Assembly: GCF_014698845.1 (NCBI RefSeq)
Contig: NZ_JACJTV010000011.1
Location: forward strand, 116,847 to 180,846
From: Coleofasciculus sp. FACHB-1120
GTDB taxonomy: Bacteria > Cyanobacteriota > Cyanobacteriia > Cyanobacteriales > FACHB-T130
Length of the DNA: 64,000 nucleotides
Reading direction: 5' to 3'
A program made the translations under genes and the position numbers. Positions within the stretch are counted from its first letter, which is position 1; each line of letters starts with the position of its first letter. The notes under the pieces were generated by a model. That model made no database searches, was not told the DNA's origin, and worked only from the letters and a program-made list of their open reading frames with translations. Below are positions 26,553 to 35,995 of the stretch, piece after piece.

Positions 26553-27581
26553 ATGCCAGAAGAACAACCGAAACAGCCAACTTCCTCAGCCAAACCGGCA
26601 CCCCAAACGCCGACGCCCACGCGGGCGAAAAGCCAATCGGGAAAAGCCCTCCAGCAAATTTGGGCTAAATTCCAACCCGTTCTGAAAGTGCAAAGCCTTA
26701 AAACTCTGCGTGGCACAATTCAGGTGCTAGAAGGGGTTGTCGAAAAACTGGAGGCAGAAGCTACCGTACAGTTACCCTCAACGACTCCTTCTCCTCCGGA
26801 AAAGGTGATATTTCAACCTGCTGATGGGGTGACAGCGCAGACGCCAGAAGTGACGCCAGAAGCGCCAGCACTGACTACAGAGACGCCAGCCCTAGAGACA
26901 GATGCGGACACGCCAGCACCCGAGACGCCCCCTGCTCAGGTGGTGCCTTTGCCACCGACGCCGAGTCTTCTAGGGAGGTTCCGTCCGAGTTGGATGCGCT
27001 TTGTGATGTTGTGGAATGCGACGCTGGCGAAAATCCGCTCAATTCTGCCGGAATCAATCAGTCAAAAGCTGTCGAATACGGCTTTGTCGGGAGCGATCGC
27101 AGGCGTTCTTCTCGTAGTACTCTGGACAACAGCCGCCCTGGTACCTGGGAAGCCTCCGACTGACGTGGCGAATCTTCCGCCTTCACAAATCACCGCTCCA
27201 CCGGAATTAAAAGCGCCTGAAGCACCAGAACCCGTGGAAACGGTGACGCCGCCTCCCCCAGTGCTGACTCCAGAGCAAAACCTGATTGCATCTATCCAAA
27301 ATCGAGTCACTGAAATTACCAGCCAATATGAAAATGGGCTGATTCAGTCGATTGAAGCTAACTTTCCAGGCAGCTTGCTAATCGTGAAGGTAGGAGATGC
27401 TTGGTACAATCTCTCTGTCTCTAAGCAGGACAAATTAGCTTCTGAAATGCTGCAACGTGCTAAAGAACTTGACTTCAGCAAGCTACAACTCGCCGATTCT
27501 CAAGGCGACGTACTAGCACGTAGCCCAGTTGTGGGAAACACGATAGTAATTGTGAAGCGGCGTCAACTGGCGACGAGTTAG
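26553..27581 (+). CDS. Proline-rich single-pass membrane protein
   Basis: This 342-residue protein is of a cyanobacterial type I do not know by function. It has a short helical region (about 30-70), a proline/threonine/glutamate-rich linker (about 75-140), a membrane helix near 186-206 (GAIAGVLLVVLWTTAALVPG), a second proline-rich linker and a compact C-terminal domain (about 245-335: LIASIQNRVTEITSQYENGL, VKVGDAWYNLSVSKQDKLA). The C-terminal part looks like a small extracytoplasmic domain. A hairpin terminator follows. It is divergent from the phosphatase gene. Confidence 0.72.
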   Translation: MPEEQPKQPTSSAKPAPQTPTPTRAKSQSGKALQQIWAKFQPVLKVQSLKTLRGTIQVLEGVVEKLEAEATVQLPSTTPSPPEKVIFQPADGVTAQTPEVTPEAPALTTETPALETDADTPAPETPPAQVVPLPPTPSLLGRFRPSWMRFVMLWNATLAKIRSILPESISQKLSNTALSGAIAGVLLVVLWTTAALVPGKPPTDVANLPPSQITAPPELKAPEAPEPVETVTPPPPVLTPEQNLIASIQNRVTEITSQYENGLIQSIEANFPGSLLIVKVGDAWYNLSVSKQDKLASEMLQRAKELDFSKLQLADSQGDVLARSPVVGNTIVIVKRRQLATS

Positions 27582-27628
27582 TTGTTGCGTCGGTGCCGCC
27601 AAATCTACCTAAAATACTTTTTCTGGTT

Positions 27629-27661
27629 ATACCTTCGAGGCATCGAGGGTATTTTGTTTTT
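27629..27661 (+). terminator. Terminator after proline-rich membrane protein
   Basis: ATACCTTCGA (27629-27638) pairs with TCGAGGGTAT (27643-27652, one G-T pair) around GGCA, and is followed by TTTGTTTTTT. It ends the upstream transcript and, read the other way, lies beyond the small minus-strand gene. Confidence 0.8.
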
Positions 27662-27701
27662 TACGCTTAACTTTTTTTGCGCTGATGTTTTTTGCGCTTA
27701 A

Positions 27702-27857
27702 CTACCGATTTCCCGCACGCACCGATTGGGGCGGATTTCTAAAGGTCAAACTTTGGGTTGGCAGCATCCAGGTAATCAGCAATCCCTGCAATGCACCCAC
27801 TGTAACCAACGCCCACAAAAATCCTGTTTTCCTGATGACTCGTGGTAAAGCGTGCAT
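27702..27857 (-). CDS. Putative 51-residue membrane protein
   Basis: A 52-codon frame has an excellent ribosome site (TAGGAG seven bases before the ATG). It encodes a basic N-terminus (MHALPRVIRKTG), one membrane helix (FLWALVTVGALQGLLITWML) and a basic tail (ending RAGNR), consistent with positive-inside topology on both ends. I know no family. It lies in the otherwise unexplained 490-base gap between the proline-rich gene and nanE. A longer plus-strand frame across the same place (27685-27909) lacks such signals. Confidence 0.5.
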   Translation of the reverse strand: MHALPRVIRKTGFLWALVTVGALQGLLITWMLPTQSLTFRNPPQSVRAGNR

Positions 27858-28073
27858 AATAATTCTCCTAGGTAGCGCCTTGGCACATTTAAAAATTTTT
27901 AGACCATAAAGGTAACTAGAGAAATCTTTGAGTGCCTCTACCTAAAGAAGTATATCCCAATAATTACCTACGTGCTGAGACTAAATCTAGAAAAAAACTG
28001 CTATTTCACGAGAAATACTGATAATTAAGTAGCCAAAGTTTTAATTATTACAATTGTTTTTAGCTAAAAATTC

Positions 28074-28769
28074 TCAATTTTCGAGGCTTGGGAAAGCAGT
28101 ACGGTACATTTTTACGTTGTAATCTATACCTGTAATTGCGGTGCCGACGACAACAGCATAAGCTCCTAGTTCCAAGGCGTGTTTAGCTTGCTGAGGTGAG
28201 GCAATGCCACCTTCACAAATCGCTGGAATGCTTAGCTGTTTAACTATTTGGGCGAGAAGATCGAAACCGGGAGGAGCCAGATTTTTCGTTAGGGCAGTGT
28301 AGCCATAGAGCGTGGTACCGACAATGTCTGCACCAGCCGCCGCCGCCGCGATCGCGCTCTCTATCGTATCCACGTCAGCCATCACCGGCTTGCCTAATTC
28401 ATCGTGAATCCGGGCAATGAGTGTTTCTACTGTTTCTGTGCCTGGGCGATCGCGTAAAGTAGCGTCAATGGCAATAATATCCGCACCGGCTTGAGCGATC
28501 GCTTCCGCGTGTTCAAACTGCGGCGTAATATAGACTTCGTACCCCGGTATCTGTTGTTTCCACAGCCCAATAATCGGTGATTTTACCCGTTCTCGGACTG
28601 CCTTCACATGAGCGGGTGTATCAATTCTGACAGCGACAGCTCCGTTGAGAATCGCCGCTTGCGCGATCGCGGCAATCACCGACGGCTCATGTAGAGGCGA
28701 GTCAGCCGGAGCCTGACAAGATACAATCAGACCTTGACTCAGCGCGTTTAATCCTTGTGATTGGTTCAT
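28074..28769 (-). CDS. nanE: Putative N-acetylmannosamine-6-phosphate 2-epimerase
   Basis: This 231-residue TIM-barrel protein matches NanE, which converts N-acetylmannosamine 6-phosphate to N-acetylglucosamine 6-phosphate. Conserved blocks are LIVSCQAPADSPL, IIGLWK, IIAIDAT, VMADVDT, ADIVGTTLYGYT, and the phosphate-binding ends CEGGI and VVVGTAIT. No other sialic-acid gene is nearby, so here it probably feeds amino-sugar recycling. It is divergent from cobN, and its promoter region contains heptamer repeats. Confidence 0.87.
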   Translation of the reverse strand: MNQSQGLNALSQGLIVSCQAPADSPLHEPSVIAAIAQAAILNGAVAVRIDTPAHVKAVRERVKSPIIGLWKQQIPGYEVYITPQFEHAEAIAQAGADIIAIDATLRDRPGTETVETLIARIHDELGKPVMADVDTIESAIAAAAAGADIVGTTLYGYTALTKNLAPPGFDLLAQIVKQLSIPAICEGGIASPQQAKHALELGAYAVVVGTAITGIDYNVKMYRTAFPSLEN

Positions 28770-28788
28770 GGTTTATCGTCAAATGCCA

Positions 28789-28823
28789 TGAACATTGAAC
28801 AACGAACCATGAGCTTTGAGCAA
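28789..28823. repeat. Heptamer tandem array in nanE-cobN spacer
   Basis: Five 7-base units of the form TGAACNN/TGAGCNN run at 28789-28823, 20 bases upstream of nanE on the minus strand. A second short array of AATCTAA, AATCTAA and AATCCCA (28882-28902) abuts the cobN start codon. Confidence 0.75.
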
Positions 28824-28905
28824 TCCACTTTCAGCTAAGTGTGAGAAAGTCATACCTTGGCAAGAGTGAATCTCAAGAGCCAATCTAAAATCTAAAATCC
28901 CAATT

Positions 28906-31900
28906 ATGCATCGTTTAGCCGCTACTCCTGGAGGATGGAATCCTGACGCTGAAGGCGTCATTTTCATCGAGCAAACCCCTGCTCCCATCGTCCTTCTCAC
29001 CGCAGCTGACACCGACATTCAAACTCTCGCCGCAGCAGTATCCAAATTGCCAGAGGGATTTCCAGCGCTACGAGTCGTCAATCTCTTGCAGTTGCAGCAA
29101 CAGCTCAGTATTGATACTTACGCGGAGGAAGTGCTAGAGCAGGCACAGGTAATTATTCTACGGCTCCTGGGAGGACGTTCCTACTGGTCTTACGGATTAG
29201 AAGTAGTACGCGAGACAGTGCAGCGAACGGGTGCAGCATTGATTGTCATGCCAGGAGACGATCGCCCAGATCCTGATTTAATCAGTCATTCTACTGTTTC
29301 TCTATCAGTTGTTAACCAGTTGTGGCGTTACCTCATCGAAGGCGGCGGGGAAAATTTCGCCAACGCCCTAAAATTTATTGCTGATATTTGTCTAGAAGGT
29401 AGCTACAATCCACTCCCACCCCAAGAAGTTCCTCGCGTGGGGCTTTATCAATGGGAAATGGGGGATGAGGAAGAAAATAAGAAAAACCTAACCCCCCAGC
29501 CCCCTTCCCTACCAGGGCAGGGGGAGAATTGCTCCTCTCTCCTTGCTGGAGAGGGGTTAAAGCCAAAAGTTGGAATTTTGTTCTATCGCGCTCATTATTT
29601 AGCTGGAAATACGGCAGTCATTGATGCTCTTTGCCAAGCTTTAGCTGCCCGAAAATTAGAACCCGTCCCCGTTTTTGTCTCTTCCCTGCGAGATCCGGAT
29701 GTGCAGGAAGAAGTGTTGCAACAACTCCAACCTAAAGATGCAGAACCCATACAAGTTTTGCTGAGTACCACCAGCTTTGCGATTAGCTCATTGCCAAACC
29801 CGAATGGTCAAAAATTAGCGATGAGCGATGAGCCATTAGCACTCAGCACCTTAGATGTACCAGTGTTACAGGTAATCCTCAGCGGTGGCACGGTGGAACA
29901 GTGGGAATCTGGGTTTCAAGGGCTATCGCCACGGGATATGGCGATGAATGTAGCGTTGCCGGAAGTGGATGGGCGGATTATTAGCCGTGCGGTTTCGTTT
30001 AAGGCGGTGCAAACCCGAAATCCTCAGTTGGAAACGGATGTGGTGGTTTATGAGCCGGTACGCGATCGCGTTGAGTTCGTTGCTGACTTAGCCTCTAATT
30101 GGGCAAAACTACGCCAAACTCCACCATCTGAGCGGCGAATTGCCCTAATTTTGGCTAATTATCCCAACCGAGATGGGCGTCTTGCCAATGGTGTTGGGTT
30201 GGATACGCCCGCAAGTTGTGTGGAAATCCTCAAGGCGTTGCAGTTAGCTGGGTATCAGGTTGAAGATATCCCGGCAACGGGAGATGAGTTGATTGGGCGT
30301 TTAACGGCTGGGGTGACGAACGATCCGGAGGGGCGATCGCGCCCTGTCGGGCAATTTGTCGCTGGGGAAGAGTATCAGGAGTATTTTGCGACGTTGCCTG
30401 TGGGGGTGCAGAAGGGAATTTGCGATCGCTGGAGTTCGGTTTTGGAGATGAACCGCAAAGACGCGAAGAGCGCGAAGGAAGAGAGGGAAGAAAGGCAAGA
30501 GAAGGAAGAGAGGGAAGAGAAGGAAGAGCGATTTATCGATCTAACTGGTTCTGTTTTCCAATTCCCGATTCCCGGTATTTATCTGGGTAATGTGTTTGTG
30601 GGGATTCAACCAGCGCGGGGTTACGATATTGACCCTAGTTTGAATTATCACGCCCCGGATTTAGAACCGCCTCATCGTTATCTGGCCTTCTACTATTGGG
30701 TGCGACAACATTTTGAGGCTGATGCAATTGTCCATGTGGGGAAACATGGGAATTTGGAATGGTTGCCGGGGAAAAGTGTTGCTCTCTGTGAAAATTGTTA
30801 TCCAGAGGTAGCGTTAGGAGCGTTGCCTCATCTTTATCCTTTTATTGTCAATGACCCTGGTGAAGGTTCGCAAGCTAAGCGTCGCGCCCAAGCGGTAATT
30901 ATTGACCATTTAACGCCGCCGATGACTCGCGCTGAACTTTATGGTTCTTTGCAACAATTGGAAGGTTTAATTGACGAGTATTATGAAGCGCAGAGTTTAG
31001 ATCCATCGCGCCTGCCAGTGATAAGCGATCGCATCACTCAGCTAGTCCTTGAAGAAAATCTCCATCAGGATTTAGGGTTAGAAACTCTTAACAACAGAAG
31101 TGAGGAGATCCAAAATTTCCTTACTCGCGCTGATGGGTATCTGTGTGAATTGAAAGAAGCTCAAATTCGAGATGGTTTGCACATTTTTGGGCAATGTCCG
31201 CAAGGGCGACAACTTAGGGATTTGATAGTAGCGATCGCTCGTCATCCCGGTACTCATCGTCTCGGCTTAACTCGCGCGATCGCCCAAAATAGGGGTTTGG
31301 ATTTCGACCCCTTGACAGCAGATCCGGCTCAACCTTTGTCAAATTCAACTCCTGTAGAGGCGCGATTTATCACCTCTCCAAATAAATCCTCTTGCATCGT
31401 TGGCGATGTCATCGAAGCATTAGAACAAGAAGCGGCTAACTTGGTGGAACAGCTGATAATGCAAGAGGAGCCACTCAGCACTCAGCACCCAGCACTCAGC
31501 GCTATTCTGGAGTGGATACACAACTCCCTCCTCCCTTCCCTGCAACAAACCACCCAAGAAATCACTAACCTATTGCGCGGCTTAGATGGGCGCTTTGTCC
31601 CTAGTGGTGCCTCTGGCGCACCAACACGAGGACGCCCAGACGTTCTGCCTACGGGTCGCAATTTTTACTCAGTTGATATTCGGGCAATTCCTACAGAAAC
31701 CGCTTGGCTGGTCGGACGCAAAGCAGCCGAAGTCTTAATTGAACGATATACCCAAGAAAACGGCGAGTATCCTAAAACACTTGGATTATCCGTATGGGGA
31801 ACTTCAACCATGCGAACTGGCGGCGATGATTTGGCAGAAGCGCTGGCATTGTTGGGAGTCCAACCCGTGTGGGATAGTCCGTCGCGGCGGGTAGTAGATT

Positions 31901-32940
31901 TTGAAATTTTGCCAATTTCCGTTTTAAATCGTCCCCGTGTCGATGTCACGCTAAGAATCTCTGGCTTTTTCCGCGATGCTTTTCCGAACTTAATCGATCT
32001 ATTCGATCAAGCGGTGGCGGCGGTAGCGGCGCTGGATGAACCACCAGAGCAAAACCCCTTAGCCGCGCAAGTTAAACAAGAAACCGAGTTATGGGCAGCA
32101 GCAGGCTTAAATCAGGAACAAGCAGAAATGCGATCGCGCTATCGCATCTTTGGTTCTAAACCCGGTGCCTACGGTGCGGGATTGCAAGGCTTAATCGAAG
32201 CCCAAAACTGGACGGATGACCAAGATTTAGCCCGCGCCTACATTAACTGGAGTAGTTACGCTTACACTAGCACCGCAGATTCCCCACCTACCTTGAAAAG
32301 GGGAGCGCAGAAAGACATTTCTTCTCCCCCCCTTAATAAGGGGGGGTTGGGGGGGATCTCCGCCCCAGAAGCCTTTGAGCAGCGTCTACGCCAAATGCAA
32401 ATCGTATTGCACAATCAAGATAACCGGGAACACGATTTATTAGATTCAGATGATTACTATCAATTTCAAGGCGGTTTAACAGCAGCAGTTCGGGCGATGA
32501 GTGGCAAAAATCCTCAAACTTATTTTGGGGATAATTCCTTTCCTGAAAACCCGAAAGTGCGGCAACTTCGAGAAGAAATTGCGCGAGTATATCGTTCTCG
32601 TGTCGTCAATCCAAAATGGATTGCTGGAGTCATGCGCCACGGCTATAAAGGTGCATTTGAAATGGCAGCAACCGTAGATTATCTCTTTGCCTACGATGCC
32701 ACAGCAAATTGTGTAGAAGATTTCATGTATCAAGGAGTAGCAGAGGCGTACTTATTCGACCAATCTGTGCAAGATTTCATCCAGCAAAAGAATCCTTGGG
32801 CATTGCGAGATATGGCAGAAAGGTTGCTAGAAGCCAATCAGCGCGGATTGTGGAAAAACATTGAGCAAGAGATGGTGGATAAGTTGAGAAGCTTAGTTCA
32901 CCAAGCCGAAGCCGTTATCGAAAACATGACACCAATTTGA
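28906..32940 (+). CDS. cobN: Cobaltochelatase CobN-type subunit
   Basis: This 1344-residue protein is the large ATP-dependent chelatase subunit that inserts cobalt into the corrin ring in B12 synthesis. Its start (HRLAATPGGWNP) and the block VHVGKHGNLEWLPGKSVALC with its histidines, GAPTRGRPDVLPTGRNFYS and WGTSTMRTGGDD identify CobN rather than ChlH. It is longer than I expect because at least four low-complexity insertions keep frame: about residues 194-219, 516-543, 856-865 and 1125-1154. Their DNA matches dispersed repeat types (see findings). Flanking blocks are intact, so the enzyme is probably active, with the insertions in surface loops. It stands alone, with no other cobalamin gene nearby. 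Confidence 0.9.
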   Translation: MHRLAATPGGWNPDAEGVIFIEQTPAPIVLLTAADTDIQTLAAAVSKLPEGFPALRVVNLLQLQQQLSIDTYAEEVLEQAQVIILRLLGGRSYWSYGLEVVRETVQRTGAALIVMPGDDRPDPDLISHSTVSLSVVNQLWRYLIEGGGENFANALKFIADICLEGSYNPLPPQEVPRVGLYQWEMGDEEENKKNLTPQPPSLPGQGENCSSLLAGEGLKPKVGILFYRAHYLAGNTAVIDALCQALAARKLEPVPVFVSSLRDPDVQEEVLQQLQPKDAEPIQVLLSTTSFAISSLPNPNGQKLAMSDEPLALSTLDVPVLQVILSGGTVEQWESGFQGLSPRDMAMNVALPEVDGRIISRAVSFKAVQTRNPQLETDVVVYEPVRDRVEFVADLASNWAKLRQTPPSERRIALILANYPNRDGRLANGVGLDTPASCVEILKALQLAGYQVEDIPATGDELIGRLTAGVTNDPEGRSRPVGQFVAGEEYQEYFATLPVGVQKGICDRWSSVLEMNRKDAKSAKEEREERQEKEEREEKEERFIDLTGSVFQFPIPGIYLGNVFVGIQPARGYDIDPSLNYHAPDLEPPHRYLAFYYWVRQHFEADAIVHVGKHGNLEWLPGKSVALCENCYPEVALGALPHLYPFIVNDPGEGSQAKRRAQAVIIDHLTPPMTRAELYGSLQQLEGLIDEYYEAQSLDPSRLPVISDRITQLVLEENLHQDLGLETLNNRSEEIQNFLTRADGYLCELKEAQIRDGLHIFGQCPQGRQLRDLIVAIARHPGTHRLGLTRAIAQNRGLDFDPLTADPAQPLSNSTPVEARFITSPNKSSCIVGDVIEALEQEAANLVEQLIMQEEPLSTQHPALSAILEWIHNSLLPSLQQTTQEITNLLRGLDGRFVPSGASGAPTRGRPDVLPTGRNFYSVDIRAIPTETAWLVGRKAAEVLIERYTQENGEYPKTLGLSVWGTSTMRTGGDDLAEALALLGVQPVWDSPSRRVVDFEILPISVLNRPRVDVTLRISGFFRDAFPNLIDLFDQAVAAVAALDEPPEQNPLAAQVKQETELWAAAGLNQEQAEMRSRYRIFGSKPGAYGAGLQGLIEAQNWTDDQDLARAYINWSSYAYTSTADSPPTLKRGAQKDISSPPLNKGGLGGISAPEAFEQRLRQMQIVLHNQDNREHDLLDSDDYYQFQGGLTAAVRAMSGKNPQTYFGDNSFPENPKVRQLREEIARVYRSRVVNPKWIAGVMRHGYKGAFEMAATVDYLFAYDATANCVEDFMYQGVAEAYLFDQSVQDFIQQKNPWALRDMAERLLEANQRGLWKNIEQEMVDKLRSLVHQAEAVIENMTPI
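29485..29561. repeat. Dispersed repeat inserted in frame in cobN (1)
   Basis: A C-run/G-run element (CCCCCCAGCCCCCTTCCC ... CTGGAGAGGGGTT), typical of cyanobacterial intergenic repeats, encodes the proline/glycine-rich segment LTPQPPSLPGQGE between a charged linker and the conserved VGILFYRAHYL block. Confidence 0.75.
30451..30533. repeat. Dispersed purine-rich repeat inserted in frame in cobN (2)
   Basis: The sequence AACCGCAAAGACGCGAAGAG, with following GAAGGAAGAG repeats, encodes NRKDAKSAKEEREER plus a Glu/Lys/Arg tract. It interrupts CobN between SSVLEM and a conserved LTGSVFQFP block. Confidence 0.72.
31472..31499. repeat. Heptamer array inside cobN (3)
   Basis: Four heptamers (CACTCAG, CACTCAG, CACCCAG, CACTCAG) encode part of a linker (PLSTQHPALS). 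The unit resembles the CCTCAGT array before nrtC. Confidence 0.8.
32278..32366. repeat. Dispersed C-run/G-run repeat inserted in frame in cobN (4)
   Basis: The repeat encodes SPPTLKRGAQ and SPPLNKGGLGGI, the translation of the common CCCCCTTAATAAGGGGGG-type element. The same element type lies free between genes at 9248-9315. Confidence 0.82.
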
Positions 32941-33181
32941 GGAAAAAAGCTGACGCTAAAGCCTCCCTTTTCAAAGGGTTTAGGGAGATCGTCTTCGAGT
33001 CATTAAACTTAAAATAAAATCAGCGCGGTGAGTTGCAATCTCAGAACCCATGACCTTAACACAATTAGCCGATTACGGAGTAACATAATCTGAAAAGGTC
33101 GCGATCGCTCGCTCATCCAGCCAAAGCTGTCAAGGATTACTTTAGAAATCTCTCCCGTAATTTGTAGTCGGGGAAAATGTG

Positions 33182-35995
33182 TCAATTACCTTGCCTTGGA
33201 CTTTGTTTCACTGGAATCTCCACAACGAACTCGCTTCCCTGTCCTGGTGCCGATACGCAACTAATCGACCCTCCATGTTTTTCTGTGACAATCTGATAGC
33301 TGATTGCCAATCCTAGCCCAGTGCCTTGACCGATTGGCTTAGTTGTGAAAAATGGGTCAAACAATCGCGCCTTGATATTTTCACCGATGCCAGGGCCGTT
33401 ATCTGTAATTCGCACAACAATTTTGTTTGCGTTCACAACCTCAGTGCAAATTTGGATTGTCGGTAATGGCTCATGAGGAAGAGGAAATTGATTATCAGAA
33501 CTTTTTTCCTCAGAAATCATTCGCTTTTGACGATTAGCAATTACCCCATCCAGAGCATCTATGGCATTGCTCAAGATATTCATAAATACCTGATTCAGTT
33601 GTCCCGCATAACACTCTACTTCTGGAAGCGTGCCATATTTCTTAATGACTGTAATCCCTGGAGAATCTGGTTTAGCTTTCAGCCGATTCTGCAAGATTAG
33701 CAACGTACTATCAATACCCTCGTGGATATTAACCGGCTTCATTTCTGCTTCATCCAGGCGGGAAAAGGTTCGCAGAGACAGGACAATCTGGCGGATGCGG
33801 TCAGCACCTAACTTCATTGAAGTGACCATTTTGGGTAGGTCTTCCAGGACAAACTCAATGTCTAAAGCCTCAACTTCCTCTTGAATCTCTGGCACGGGAT
33901 TGGGATAGTACTGCTGGTAGAGTTTCATGAGATTGAGTAGGTCTTGCGTATATTGCTCGGTGTGGATGAGATTGCCGTAGATAAAGTTAACGGGGTTGTT
34001 AATTTCATGAGCTACCCCAGCCACCAGTTGACCCAAACCGGACATTTTTTCAGTTTGAATTAATTGGGATTGGGTTCTCTTAAGTTCGTGCAAAGTTTGC
34101 TGCAACTCTTGGGCTTTTTCTCGTTCTTTGGCTTCTGACTGGCGCAAGGCATCAAGAGCTTGCTTGCGATCGCTAATATCATTGTTAATTTCTAGTCTGG
34201 CGGACACCTGACCCATTTCATCTAATTGCAGCGTCCATCGGCTGGCTACGGTGATTTGAGTCCCATCACGCTTGGTGTGGATCAATTCGCCCTCCCACTT
34301 CCCTTCACGCAAACATATCTCTAGAACTTCCTCTTTTGGTAGGGGAAAGACAGTTTGCAAGAAGCTATGGATGTACTGACCTAGCGTTTCTGCTTTTGTC
34401 CAACCGTATAGCCGTTCAGCGCCCTGATTCCAATAGCTAATGTTGTCATTCAAATCTCGAATGATAATCGCATCAGTGGCTAAGTCAAGCATCTCCATAT
34501 TTTGCCGCAAGGCTTTCTCCGCCTGCTTGCGTTCTGTGACATCTTCAATCGTGCTGAGGATACCGATTACTTTCCCCATTGCATCGTGAATGGGAACTTT
34601 GTTAATGTCTACCCAGAGTTCTTCATTGTTTGGTTGAATCAATCGTTCGATAATATGCAGTTCCGGCGTATCCGTTGCCATCACGCGGCGGTCGTCTTTT
34701 CGGTATTTTTCTGCCAATCCTTGCGACCACAAGTCATAGTCTGTCTTGCCAATAATGTTCTCTGGATTGCTAATTCCAGTGATTTGACACGAAACCTTAT
34801 TACAGCCTAAGTAGACAGAGTTTCTATCCTTCCAGAAGATATATTGGGGAATATTATCCAAAATCAGTTGCAGTAGCTCTGCACCCTTGCGAATTTCCTC
34901 AGCGGCTTTACGCTCGGTGATATCATTGCCAAATTGAATTAAATCAACCAATCTGCCTTGCCGGTCAAACCGCTTCAAAACATTCCAATTAATAATCCGT
35001 TTTTCTCGATTCTGAACGGTCAAAACTGTTTCATAGTCGCGCACACCACCCTGTTTCAGGGTGGATAATAACTGCTCGACGCCTTTGTACTCGTCGTCAG
35101 CATAAAAGATTTCCCACCAGTTCCGTCCAATTAAGTCTTCGGCACTGTAGCCAGTCACCTGTTCAACAGCAGGATTGACAAATGTAATCACCCCATCCAG
35201 CTTTAGCCCGACGACCAGTGCTGGTGTAGTCTGAATAATAAAAGATGTATAGTCGCGTTCTTTCTGAAGTTCATTCTCTGTGCGATAGCGATCGCTCATC
35301 TCCCCATAAATCAGCCTGTAAACCCACAAAACAATAATAAAATTTAGGAATACTCCGCTTAAAAATGTAATCAGCGAGTCACGAGCCTGGTTTTTCGCTT
35401 GTTGATACTGCTCTTTCAACAGCTGCTTTTGCCCATCTTCCAACTCATTGATGACCAGGCGGATCTTATCCATCACCGCCTTGCCTTCATTCGTCTTGAC
35501 CAACTGCTGCGCGGCTTCAAATCCCTTATTTTTTCGTAATTCGATTGACTGCTTCAATTCAGCAAATTTACTAGCAATCAGAGACTCTAGGGTGTCGATC
35601 TTCTGCTGTTGGTTGAGGTTATTTTTAGTTAGGTTTTTAAGAAATTTAACTTGTTGATTAACGGTGACGGTTGCTTTGTAGTAGGGTTGTAGATAAGTCT
35701 CGTCTCCAGTGATCAGATAGCCTCGCTGCCCTGTTTCACCGTCCTTGATTTGGGAAAGCACATCATCAAGCTGATTAATGATGGTAAAGGTGTCGTCCAC
35801 TGAGTTATTCGCTTGCACCAGTTGGGCGATACTCCGGTACGAAATCCAACCAATAGTAATCAGTAGGATGGTTGCTACTCCTAGCCCTCCCGCAACTTTG
35901 TAGAAGAATCTCCGATGGAAGTGCTTCCCTGAGCTGCTCTCAGTGGCTGCGTACACTAGATCAGCTTCATTTTTAGGCAGCATCGCTTTCATCAT
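33182..35995 (-). CDS. CHASE3/multi-PAS sensor histidine kinase
   Basis: This protein of about 937 residues has TM1 (about 35-55), a CHASE3-like four-helix sensor (about 60-190; SQIKDGETGQRGYLITGDETYL is diagnostic), TM2 (about 205-225), three PAS/PAC domains (about 235-360, 365-490 and 495-620, each ending with a DITERK-like motif), a HisKA-type dimerisation region with GVAHEINNPVNFIYGNL carrying the phospho-histidine, and an ATPase domain with NAIDAL, DNGPGIG and GTGLGLAIS. It has no receiver domain and no adjacent response regulator. Start 35995 (ATG) is uncertain; an in-frame TTG lies at 36037. Confidence 0.88.
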   Translation of the reverse strand: MMKAMLPKNEADLVYAATESSSGKHFHRRFFYKVAGGLGVATILLITIGWISYRSIAQLVQANNSVDDTFTIINQLDDVLSQIKDGETGQRGYLITGDETYLQPYYKATVTVNQQVKFLKNLTKNNLNQQQKIDTLESLIASKFAELKQSIELRKNKGFEAAQQLVKTNEGKAVMDKIRLVINELEDGQKQLLKEQYQQAKNQARDSLITFLSGVFLNFIIVLWVYRLIYGEMSDRYRTENELQKERDYTSFIIQTTPALVVGLKLDGVITFVNPAVEQVTGYSAEDLIGRNWWEIFYADDEYKGVEQLLSTLKQGGVRDYETVLTVQNREKRIINWNVLKRFDRQGRLVDLIQFGNDITERKAAEEIRKGAELLQLILDNIPQYIFWKDRNSVYLGCNKVSCQITGISNPENIIGKTDYDLWSQGLAEKYRKDDRRVMATDTPELHIIERLIQPNNEELWVDINKVPIHDAMGKVIGILSTIEDVTERKQAEKALRQNMEMLDLATDAIIIRDLNDNISYWNQGAERLYGWTKAETLGQYIHSFLQTVFPLPKEEVLEICLREGKWEGELIHTKRDGTQITVASRWTLQLDEMGQVSARLEINNDISDRKQALDALRQSEAKEREKAQELQQTLHELKRTQSQLIQTEKMSGLGQLVAGVAHEINNPVNFIYGNLIHTEQYTQDLLNLMKLYQQYYPNPVPEIQEEVEALDIEFVLEDLPKMVTSMKLGADRIRQIVLSLRTFSRLDEAEMKPVNIHEGIDSTLLILQNRLKAKPDSPGITVIKKYGTLPEVECYAGQLNQVFMNILSNAIDALDGVIANRQKRMISEEKSSDNQFPLPHEPLPTIQICTEVVNANKIVVRITDNGPGIGENIKARLFDPFFTTKPIGQGTGLGLAISYQIVTEKHGGSISCVSAPGQGSEFVVEIPVKQSPRQGN

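Noticed and set aside
26399..26716. 105-codon minus-strand frame upstream of the phosphatase
   Set aside because: Overlaps the start of the proline-rich gene on the other strand; cysteine/arginine-rich shadow composition.
28906..32940. Magnesium chelatase subunit ChlH
   Set aside because: The N-terminal block HRLAATPGGWNP and the internal GAPTRGRPDVLPTGRNFYS context fit CobN, and no chlorophyll gene is nearby.
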